A DNA stretch of 64,000 bases from Sphingopyxis sp. USTB-05 (GTDB lineage Bacteria > Pseudomonadota > Alphaproteobacteria > Sphingomonadales > Sphingomonadaceae). Positions 57,234 to 64,000 of the stretch are shown piece by piece. The notes beneath the pieces were generated by a model. That model was not told the DNA's origin. It was given only the letters and a program-made list of their open reading frames with translations, and ran no database searches. Both the position numbers and the translations under genes were made by a program. The stretch covers positions 2,666,001-2,730,000 of the forward strand of contig NZ_CP084712.1 of assembly GCF_023822045.1 (NCBI RefSeq). The letters are read 5' to 3'. The first letter of the stretch is position 1. Every line of letters starts with the position of its first letter.

Positions 57234-57922
57234 ACGCCGCGACGCAGTTCGCCGAAAAAGGCTATGCGGCATTGCCGCTGTTCGATGCCGAACAGATCCG
57301 CGCCGCGGCGGACGACATCGCCGACCATATCGACCGCGTATCGCGGGCGCTCTACCTGCCCTTCGAGCAGAGCTGTCCCGGGGCACCGCTGAGCGAGCGG
57401 ATCGACCAAGTCTATGCAAAGGAACGCAGCGTCGCCAACTTGCTGCGGGTCGCCGTCTGCACCGATGCGCATCGCGGCGCGCGGCTGCAGGAACTGGCGA
57501 ATGATCCGCGACTGATCGGCGCTGCCGAAGAATTGAGCGGCCGCGCGCTGGCCGGAAAGATCGTGCGCGTGCGCGCCAGCATCGCCTGCTTTCCCGAACA
57601 CCGCCACGCCTGGCACAGCGACGTCGCGCGCGACGACGGCACCGGATGCGGCAAGGTCCTAGTTACCGCATGGATTCCGCTCAGCGATGCGGGGCCCGCA
57701 AGCGGAGGGCTGGAGGTCGTGTCGGGGCGTCAGCCGGCGCCGTTGGCCAGCGAGGGCAATGAAGGGTTCGAAATCCCCGAATGGCGGCTCGCCGGATTGC
57801 CGCGCGTGCGGCCCGAATGCCCGGCGGGAACAGCCCTGTTCCTTGACCGTTTTACGCCGCACCGCACGCTTTCAGCGCGCGCGACGCGCTTCGCGCTCGT
57901 CGTCTGGATGAAGGCCGCCTAG
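57230..57922 (+). CDS. PhyH-type Fe(II)/2-oxoglutarate dioxygenase in the cobalamin operon
   Basis: 230 residues, starting at GTG inside the btuD stop (GTGA), so probably translated with it. The double-stranded beta-helix metal site is complete: H129-x-D131 in HAWHSDVA and distal His211 in DRFTPHRTLSARATR, with Arg220 or Arg217 as the 2-oxoglutarate ligand. The C-terminal strand is FALVVWMK. Members hydroxylate small molecules. No cobalamin link is documented to my knowledge for this family; the operon position suggests one, or simple hitch-hiking. Its stop codon overlaps that of the convergent GH20 gene (CTAG). Confidence 0.85.
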   Translation: MNAATQFAEKGYAALPLFDAEQIRAAADDIADHIDRVSRALYLPFEQSCPGAPLSERIDQVYAKERSVANLLRVAVCTDAHRGARLQELANDPRLIGAAEELSGRALAGKIVRVRASIACFPEHRHAWHSDVARDDGTGCGKVLVTAWIPLSDAGPASGGLEVVSGRQPAPLASEGNEGFEIPEWRLAGLPRVRPECPAGTALFLDRFTPHRTLSARATRFALVVWMKAA

Positions 57923-60471
57923 CGGGCGGGCTCGACGCGGACGATGCGGCTGGCGCGCTTGCCATCGGCGGATCGGCTGCGCAGATCGGCCGCACCGCTA
58001 ACGGCCACCGGCCCCGAATAGCGCGTCCAAGCGCCGCCTTCGATGCGATATTCGATGGCTGTTCCGGGGAACATGCTGTTCGCCTCCAGCCTGCCATTCA
58101 CGATGCGCGCGCCCGGCGGGGCGACGCGATAGGCCACCCCCATACGCTCCAGCATAGGCCATTGCCTCGCCACCCGCCCCCCAAAGTCCCCCCAGCCCGC
58201 CTTCAGCTTCGCGGCGTCAACGCGCTTGTCGCCCCATTCATAGCTGACGCCGGCCTGATACGCCGGAGTCCACGGCGCGGGGCTCCACGCGCGTTCGGCC
58301 AGCGCGAGCAAGCGCGGGAAGAGCATATAGTCGACCTGCGCGTCGGTACGGATCGTCTCGCTCCACAATTGCGCCTGCAGCCCCGCGACGCGGTGCCCGG
58401 GTTGCAGCACAGGCTTGTCCTCGATCGCCTTACCCTCTGCCTGGATGTTGCGGATCGTCGCCGCGTTGGCGGGAAGATTGTCGGGCATGAAGCCGAAGAC
58501 CTGATACGGATCCACGCCGCGCGACGCCCAATTGTAACCACCCTCTTCGGGATGCGGCGCGTACGGCATGTCGAAATAGCCAAGGTCGGGGATCGACAGC
58601 ACCGCGTCCCAGCCGCGGTTCATCTGGTCATGCGCCTCGCGGATCGCACCCGCGTGCAGCACGCCCCAGATATTCGTTTGCACCTTTTGGGGCATCGCGG
58701 CGGTCTCAGTGTGCCCCATGCCGTCACTCCAGCCACCGACTTTTAGTCCCCGTGCGGCAAGGCTTTTGCTCACTCGCTCGATGAAACGCGGGGTAAGCTT
58801 ACCCGCATCGCCGCCATTTTCGGCGATCATCGCCTTGCATACCGGCGATTTCACCCAGGCTCCCGCGGTTTCGTCGGCACCGAGGTGGAAGGTCTTGAGC
58901 GGCACGCCGGCTTGCCTGTGCATATCTGCAAGCGCGTCGACCACGGTATCGACGAAGTGGTAGGTTGCAGGAAGGCAGACGTTCAGTGTGTTGTCGCTGT
59001 AATTCTGGATGCTGCGATATTCGGTCGTGTCGGCGGGGTCGACAAGCCGGTACTCCCCGGCCTCCACCTTCTTTCCTTCCGCAGCGAGACGCGCATGGCG
59101 CGCTTCCATCGCCCTGATCGCGGCGCGCGAATGGCCGGGCATATCGATCGATGGGATCACTTCGATCTGCCGCGCCGCGGCCGCCTTCACGATCGCCACA
59201 TAATCGGGGACGCTCAGATAACCATTGACGCTGCCCGCCCCGTCGGGCCCAGCGCCGAGTTGCGGCAGCAGGCAGATTTTCTCGTCAAGGTCATGGCAAC
59301 GCCTCGATCCGATCACCGCCAGTTCGGGCAGCGCGGGAATCTCGATCCGCCACCCCTCATCGTCGGCAAGATGAAGGTGGAGCTTGTTGAGCTTATATGC
59401 CGCCATCGCTTCGACAAGCTTCAATATCTCGTCACGGCTGTGGAAGTTACGGCCGAGGTCGATGTGCAGACCGCGAAAGCCATATTCGGGCGCATCCTCG
59501 ACATGGAGCGGTCTCAATTTGCCTTTGTCGAACATCGCCTGCTGCGCCAGCGAACGCAGCGCGTGACTTGCGCCCGCGGTATCATGCGCCGTGATGGCGA
59601 TGCCAGACGCCTTCGCATCGAGGACATAGGCTTCGGGCTTGCCGACCGCCGCGGGATCGACGTCGATCGTCAGTGGCAGCGTGCCGCCCGCGGCGACACC
59701 CAGCGCGGCGAGTGCCGGCGCAATATCGCCGCGCTCGACACCTTTCAACGTCACCGCCAAACCGCGGCCAAGATCGATTGAGGCCCCCTCACCCTGCACC
59801 GCTTTCACGGGCTTCGGCAGAATTGCGATTCCCGTTGCTGCGGGCGCCTGCCGTTCAGCCTGCAAGACAAAGGCGCGTTCGGGGGTCAGCCAGCGTGTGC
59901 GGTCGACCCCACCCTTGGTCGCGAGTCTTGCCTCATCAGTCATCGGGCTGACGAAAGGCAGGGTTTCGAGCCCCGTTTCGGCGTCGATCACCGGCCGCGT
60001 CGCTGCGATCGTGCGCGGTTTCAGCCCGTCGGCGACCAGATAGGCGTTGGGCATTCCAAACGCCTTCGAGAAATTGGACCCAACACCCCACAGCCTGACT
60101 TCATGCTTTGCGCCAGGGCGCAGCCTGGCACCGGGCTTCAAAGTCAATTGCTGCACATCGCCGTTGATCAGCCGATGCGAAAAAATGTCGCTTTCGACCA
60201 GCGGCAGGCGATTGACGAAGCTGAAATAGAGAGCAAACCCTTCGGTCGGGACGTCGGCGGGCACATCATCGGGGACCGTCAATATGATCGTGGACAGGAA
60301 GCAGCCATCGATCCCCGCGGGGCATGCAGGCCCGTTGTCGACGACCCTATATTGGTAGTCCAGCGTATCGGCGAGACGGTCGAGCGCGGCCTGCGACGGC
60401 GCTTCGGCAGCCTGTGCGGCCGACGCTGCCAGCGCAACCATCGCGATTCCCGTCAACGCTTCGACCCGCAT
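57919..60471 (-). CDS. Secreted GH20 beta-N-acetylhexosaminidase
   Basis: 850 residues. I choose the ATG at 60471, with GGGAGA upstream, over a TTG at 60489. A signal peptide ends near ASAAQA. An N-terminal carbohydrate-binding-like domain (about 40-180) and a GH20b domain precede the TIM barrel with the catalytic pair Asp533-Glu534 in LGADETAGAW and LHIDLGRNFHSRDEI, HLHLADDEGWRIEI. A C-terminal beta domain follows. It releases GlcNAc from chitobiose or related oligosaccharides by substrate-assisted catalysis, as in chitobiases. Divergent from the GntR regulator. Confidence 0.94.
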   Translation of the reverse strand: MRVEALTGIAMVALAASAAQAAEAPSQAALDRLADTLDYQYRVVDNGPACPAGIDGCFLSTIILTVPDDVPADVPTEGFALYFSFVNRLPLVESDIFSHRLINGDVQQLTLKPGARLRPGAKHEVRLWGVGSNFSKAFGMPNAYLVADGLKPRTIAATRPVIDAETGLETLPFVSPMTDEARLATKGGVDRTRWLTPERAFVLQAERQAPAATGIAILPKPVKAVQGEGASIDLGRGLAVTLKGVERGDIAPALAALGVAAGGTLPLTIDVDPAAVGKPEAYVLDAKASGIAITAHDTAGASHALRSLAQQAMFDKGKLRPLHVEDAPEYGFRGLHIDLGRNFHSRDEILKLVEAMAAYKLNKLHLHLADDEGWRIEIPALPELAVIGSRRCHDLDEKICLLPQLGAGPDGAGSVNGYLSVPDYVAIVKAAAARQIEVIPSIDMPGHSRAAIRAMEARHARLAAEGKKVEAGEYRLVDPADTTEYRSIQNYSDNTLNVCLPATYHFVDTVVDALADMHRQAGVPLKTFHLGADETAGAWVKSPVCKAMIAENGGDAGKLTPRFIERVSKSLAARGLKVGGWSDGMGHTETAAMPQKVQTNIWGVLHAGAIREAHDQMNRGWDAVLSIPDLGYFDMPYAPHPEEGGYNWASRGVDPYQVFGFMPDNLPANAATIRNIQAEGKAIEDKPVLQPGHRVAGLQAQLWSETIRTDAQVDYMLFPRLLALAERAWSPAPWTPAYQAGVSYEWGDKRVDAAKLKAGWGDFGGRVARQWPMLERMGVAYRVAPPGARIVNGRLEANSMFPGTAIEYRIEGGAWTRYSGPVAVSGAADLRSRSADGKRASRIVRVEPAR

Positions 60472-60848
60472 CCATAGTCTCCCATTCAAAATTTGTATCT
60501 AATTTGTCATGTACGATCGCGACGGTCAACGCTTATCAGATTTGGCTGTTTTGACGATAATCATCGACAATTTCCAGAAAAGATCGACGGACAGCCTCGA
60601 CGCGAGATGCCGATTGGTTTCATATTAGTATTATATTCGGGGTCCGCCGACCAAGCACCCGCAGCGCGCGGATCAACCACCACCTCACGGCACTTAGGGG
60701 TCAGGGCGACCATCCTTCCGGACCCATGCTCTGCGCCGGGCGGTGCGAATAGCTCGCAGCAGGATTGACGCGACGATACCAATGCAACACATGGGACAGA
60801 GACACCGGCCCTGTCGGCCGTGTCCGTCGCAACGGTGGAGCAACATTC
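60472..60848. other. Divergent regulatory region of GH20 and the GntR gene
   Basis: 377 bases without a gene. AT-rich stretches near 60485-60640 probably hold promoters. Motif ACCAAT occurs at 60778 (plus strand) and on the minus strand near 60613-60618. The longer reading of the GntR gene from 60765 lacks family similarity. Confidence 0.5.
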
Positions 60849-61586
60849 TTGTCACTGATCGCACGCGTGGGCCCGCTTCAGAAGGATGATCCGACTCCGC
60901 TGTACCTGCAATTGCAGAAGATCTTGCGCGACGCCATCGAAGGACAGGTGGTCAAAGCCGAAGAGGCGATCCCGACCGAACGCGACCTTGCCGAAGAATT
61001 CGAAGTGTCGCGCATCACCGTGCGCAAGGCGATCGACGGACTGGTCGCCGACGGGATAGTGACACGGCGCCGTGGTGCAGGAACCTTCGTCACCCGGCCG
61101 CGCGTCGAGAAAAGCTTTTCGAAGCTCACATCCTTTTCGGAAGACATGGTGTCTCGCGGGCGCAAACCGCACAGCAAATGGGTAAGCAAGACCACAGGAG
61201 CCGTGACGCCCGAGGAGGCGCTGTCGCTTGGTCTTTCGCCGGGGTCGCTCGTCTATCGCTTCCACCGCATCCGCTATGCCGACGACACATCGATGGCACT
61301 CGAATATGCGACGATCCCAGCCTATTGCCTGCCGTCGGTCGAGGCAGTGGGCACGTCGCTCTATGAAGCGCTCGAAGCCGCAGGCCATCTGCCCGTCCGC
61401 GCGCTCCAGCGGTTGCGCGCAGTCGCCTTCTCCGCCGAACAGGCCGAAGTGCTCGGGATCGAAACGGGCGCACCGGGACTGTTCATCGAACGGCGCGGTT
61501 TCCTGTCCGACGGTCGGACCGCCGAGTTCACGCAGAGCTATTATCGCGGCGACGCTTATGACGTCGTTGCAGAGCTTAACGGCTAG
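60849..61586 (+). CDS. GntR/UTRA regulator of GlcNAc use (NagQ-like)
   Basis: 245 residues, starting at TTG 60849 with GGAG nine bases upstream. The winged-helix domain (about 10-75) reads PLYLQLQKILRDAIEGQV, ERDLAEEFEVSRITVRKAID and RRRGAGTFV. The UTRA effector domain (about 95-235) includes SFSEDMVSRGRKP and EYATIPAYCLPSV. In proteobacteria such regulators (NagQ, DasR) sense amino-sugar phosphates. Its neighbours are GH20, an SIS-domain deaminase and nagA. Symbol nagQ is likely but not proven. Confidence 0.9.
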   Translation: MSLIARVGPLQKDDPTPLYLQLQKILRDAIEGQVVKAEEAIPTERDLAEEFEVSRITVRKAIDGLVADGIVTRRRGAGTFVTRPRVEKSFSKLTSFSEDMVSRGRKPHSKWVSKTTGAVTPEEALSLGLSPGSLVYRFHRIRYADDTSMALEYATIPAYCLPSVEAVGTSLYEALEAAGHLPVRALQRLRAVAFSAEQAEVLGIETGAPGLFIERRGFLSDGRTAEFTQSYYRGDAYDVVAELNG

Positions 61587-61908
61587 GCCTCAAAAAAACC
61601 TCCACGAGAGATACCGGCAAGCCGCGCCCGACGCGCGACCGAATCCGTTCTTCCTCCGGGATATTCACAAGACCAATACCGGCCGATTCTTATTACCAAT
61701 ACGCTACAGGCTTCCCCGTCGCTTGTCGCTAAGCGGCATCCGGGCCGCCCGTAATCAATCGCCGCTACTTAGCCAAAACGCCCACATAGCCTGGACTGGG
61801 CGCCCAAAATCCGCGCGTAGCAAACATATATCTTGCTGGAATGGATATAACCTATATAGTACCAATATATCGGATGGTCACACACCACCGGCCGGGAGAC
61901 AGAATATT
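61587..61908. other. Intergenic region between GntR gene and the deaminase gene
   Basis: 322 bases without a gene. Motif ACCAATAC occurs at 61672-61679 and 61695-61702, a 23-base spacing, and ACCAATA again at 61861-61867 over the promoter. The remainder shows nothing clear. Confidence 0.55.
61833..61869 (+). promoter_or_regulatory. Putative promoter and operator of the deaminase-nagA unit
   Basis: TTGCTG (61833-61838), 16 bases, TATAGT (61855-61860). A TATAT-N7-ATATA near-palindrome (61853-61869) covers the -10 box, well placed for a repressor. Confidence 0.5.
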
Positions 61909-62946
61909 ATGACGCCGAACGCCGCATCGGACGGACGACAGACGCTGATGGAGCAGGAAGCGGGCGAGGCAGCGGACGCCGTCGCAAATATGCTGGAAGC
62001 GAATCGCGATGCGTTCGGCGCGATCGGCCGGCGCCTTCGCGCCTCCCCCCCGGCCGCCGTCGTGACCTGCGCACGCGGATCTTCGGACCATGCCGCGACC
62101 TATGCCAAATATCTGATCGAGACGATGACGGGAACGCCGACCGCATCCGCAGCGCTGTCGATCGCATCGCTCTACGATGCGCCCGCGGTGGCCGGAAACC
62201 GGCTGTGCCTTGCGATATCACAGTCGGGCAAGAGCCCCGACCTGCTCGCCGCAGTCGAACAGCAGCGCGATGCGGGGGCGTTTGTCGTCGCGCTCGTCAA
62301 TGCGGAAGACTCGCCGCTCGCAGCCCTTGCCGACGTCGTGATCCCGCTGTCCGCCGGGGTCGAACGGTCGGTGGCGGCGACAAAATCCTATATCGCCTCG
62401 CTTGCGGCGATCGCAGCGCTGGTGGCGGCATGGACCGAGGATGCCGCGCTCGAAAACGCGCTGACCGCCCTCCCCGGTCAGCTTGCAGAGGCGTTCGCGC
62501 TCGACTGGTCGCCCGCGATCGGCGCCTTTAAGGGCGCGACAAATCTGTTCGTTCTCGGGCGCGGTTATGGCCTGGGCGCCGCGCAGGAGGCAGCGCTCAA
62601 ATTCAAGGAAACGTCGGGACTGCATGCCGAAAGCTTCAGCGCCGCCGAAGTGCGCCACGGCCCGATGGCGATCGTCGGCGATAGCTTTCATGTCCTCGCG
62701 CTGGGCGGCACCGACCGCGCCGCAGCCGGTGTTCGCAGTGTCGCCGACGAGTTCCGCGGGCGCGGTGCAACCGTCTTGCTGGCCGACCCCGCTGGCGGCG
62801 ACCTCCCCGCGATCGCAGCGCACCCGGCGATCGAACCGATCCTGCTGATCCAGAGCTTTTACCGCATGGCGAGCGCGCTGGCGCTGACACGCGGGCGCAA
62901 CCCCGACTCGCCTCCGCATCTCAACAAGGTTACCGAGACTTTATGA
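61909..62946 (+). CDS. SIS-domain glucosamine-6-phosphate deaminase (NagB-II / AgaS-like)
   Basis: 345 residues from the ATG at 61909 with GGGAGA upstream; the longer frame from 61228 overlaps the GntR gene and is rejected. Two sugar isomerase (SIS) domains (about 35-165 and 200-335): CARGSSDHAATYAKYLIE, SQSGKSPDLLAA, VAATKSYIASLAA, and GRGYGLGAAQEAALKFKETSGLHAESFSAAEVRHGP. This matches the GlmS isomerase half without the glutaminase domain, the NagB-II type that converts GlcN-6-P to fructose-6-P and ammonia. Its stop overlaps nagA (ATGA). Confidence 0.9.
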   Translation: MTPNAASDGRQTLMEQEAGEAADAVANMLEANRDAFGAIGRRLRASPPAAVVTCARGSSDHAATYAKYLIETMTGTPTASAALSIASLYDAPAVAGNRLCLAISQSGKSPDLLAAVEQQRDAGAFVVALVNAEDSPLAALADVVIPLSAGVERSVAATKSYIASLAAIAALVAAWTEDAALENALTALPGQLAEAFALDWSPAIGAFKGATNLFVLGRGYGLGAAQEAALKFKETSGLHAESFSAAEVRHGPMAIVGDSFHVLALGGTDRAAAGVRSVADEFRGRGATVLLADPAGGDLPAIAAHPAIEPILLIQSFYRMASALALTRGRNPDSPPHLNKVTETL

Positions 62947-64000
62947 TCTTTCGTTTCCATAACGGCCAGGTCGTGTTGCCAGGCGATGCCGTCGGCGCCG
63001 TGGACATCGCCGTCACCGACGGCACCGTCACCGCGGTCACCCCCGCCGCCGACGCGCCCGCGGACCGCGAGATAGATTTGGGCGGCGGCTGGTTACTTCC
63101 CGGTTTCGTCGACACGCAGGTCAATGGCGGCGGCGGGGTGCTCTTCAACGACCAGGTCGATGTCGAGGCGATCGCAGCGATCGGCGCCGCGCATGCGCGT
63201 TTCGGCACGACTGCTTTTCTGCCGACGTTGATCAGCGACACACCCGCGCAGATCGCCGCGGCACTCGCGGCGGTCGACGCCTCGATTGAGCAAGGCGTTC
63301 CCGGTGTCGTCGGTATCCATATCGAAGGCCCTTTCATCAACGAGGTGAAGCGCGGCATTCACGAGGCGCACCGTATCCGCCGTCTCGACAACGATATTCT
63401 CGCGACGCTTACCGCGCCGCACCGCGGGCGCGTGATGCTGACGCTCGCGCCAGAGCTTTGCGACGAGGAGGACATCCGCACCCTCGTTCGTCATGGCGTG
63501 ATCGTCAGCGCGGGGCACAGCGACGCGACCTATGACGAGGCGCAGCGCGCGGTCGGCGCGGGCCTCTCGGGCTTCACCCATTTGTTCAATGCGATGTCGC
63601 CGTTGCACCACCGTCATCCGGGCGCGGTTGGCGCGGCGTTTGATTCCGATGTTTATTGCGGACTCATCGTCGATGATGTCCATCTCCATCCTGCGGTCGT
63701 GCGACTGGCGGTTCATGCGAAAGGCATGGACCGCATCATGCTGGTCACCGACGCGATGCCGAGCGTCGGCACCGACGTCAGCGAATTCACGCTGCAGGGT
63801 AAGCGCATCGCCGTGAAGGATGGTGTTTGCATTTTCGAGGATGGCACGCTGGCGGGGACACATCTCGACATGGCGTCGGCGCTGCGCAAGACAGTCGAGG
63901 TGACCGGCTTGTCGGTACCCGACGTGTCGGCGATGGCGAGCGCAACTCCGGCGACCTTCCTATCGCTGCGGGACCGCATTGGTTTGATCGCGGCCGGACA
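62943..64000 (+). CDS. nagA: N-acetylglucosamine-6-phosphate deacetylase (runs off the window end)
   Basis: About 352 residues seen; the family is usually 375-390. Removes acetate from GlcNAc-6-P, giving GlcN-6-P for the preceding deaminase. Amidohydrolase metal site and substrate loops: GFVDTQVNGGGG, the Glu in IHIEGPF, HSDATYDEA, THLFNAMSPL and the catalytic Asp in LVTDAMPS. The start ATG overlaps the deaminase stop. A transporter or GlcNAc kinase may follow beyond the window. Confidence 0.95.
   Translation, partial: MIFRFHNGQVVLPGDAVGAVDIAVTDGTVTAVTPAADAPADREIDLGGGWLLPGFVDTQVNGGGGVLFNDQVDVEAIAAIGAAHARFGTTAFLPTLISDTPAQIAAALAAVDASIEQGVPGVVGIHIEGPFINEVKRGIHEAHRIRRLDNDILATLTAPHRGRVMLTLAPELCDEEDIRTLVRHGVIVSAGHSDATYDEAQRAVGAGLSGFTHLFNAMSPLHHRHPGAVGAAFDSDVYCGLIVDDVHLHPAVVRLAVHAKGMDRIMLVTDAMPSVGTDVSEFTLQGKRIAVKDGVCIFEDGTLAGTHLDMASALRKTVEVTGLSVPDVSAMASATPATFLSLRDRIGLIAAG

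Noticed and set aside
61228..61908. Upstream extension of the deaminase gene
   Set aside because: It would overlap the GntR gene out of frame; the ATG at 61909 has a good ribosome-binding sequence and the family N-terminus.

Overview
High-GC alphaproteobacterial chromosome segment, most likely Sphingomonadales and perhaps Sphingopyxis. This rests on gene content and order (M13 peptidase-CckA-response regulator, surA-pdxA-rsmA, recA close to alaS), an alphaproteobacterial GTTC-N7-GTTC SOS box at recA, large TonB-dependent receptors and sphingomonad-style dispersed palindromes. The genus is an inference from overall impression. No tRNA, rRNA, CRISPR array, insertion sequence or phage gene was seen.

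Layout. 1-12989, all minus strand, is mainly housekeeping: alaS (cut by the window start), two related small secreted proteins, a GST, an arginase/agmatinase-family enzyme, recA with its SOS box, a response regulator, the CckA hybrid kinase, an M13 peptidase, a DUF2062 membrane protein, smpB and dapA. 13090-19326, plus strand, holds a soluble lytic transglycosylase, greB, then surA-pdxA-rsmA. 19936-23258, minus strand, holds a TPR protein, an RsmB-like RNA methyltransferase and guaB, separated by palindromic repeats.

23439-40340 is a carbohydrate-utilisation locus. It has a sugar MFS permease, a complete ABC sugar importer, a LacI regulator, a secreted esterase, a GH1 beta-glucosidase, a secreted endonuclease/exonuclease/phosphatase-fold protein, a glucoamylase-family (GH144-like) lipoprotein, a TonB receptor and a secreted GH3 beta-glucosidase. 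Three near-identical palindromes (core GTAACCGGTT) sit in front of the MFS gene, lacI, and the divergent receptor/GH3 pair, so the whole locus looks like one LacI regulon. The enzyme set suggests a beta-glucan, possibly a decorated beta-1,2-glucan.

40383-51612 holds an MFS exporter, a tandem-HxlR regulator, and a second TonB receptor divergent from a five-gene operon (NPD-type flavoenzyme, carotenoid-cleavage-type oxygenase, acyl-CoA ligase, two thiolases). This looks like uptake and oxidative catabolism of a hydrophobic, alkene-bearing compound. A strong inverted repeat lies between the divergent units.

51680-57922 is a cobalamin operon: riboswitch, btuB, cobO, btuF, btuC, btuD and a PhyH-type dioxygenase gene that overlaps btuD. 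57919-64000 is an N-acetylglucosamine/chitin-oligosaccharide module: a secreted GH20 hexosaminidase divergent from a GntR regulator (NagQ-like), an SIS-domain deaminase and nagA (cut by the window end). Most operons are tightly packed, with ATGA, GTGA or TGATG start/stop overlaps.
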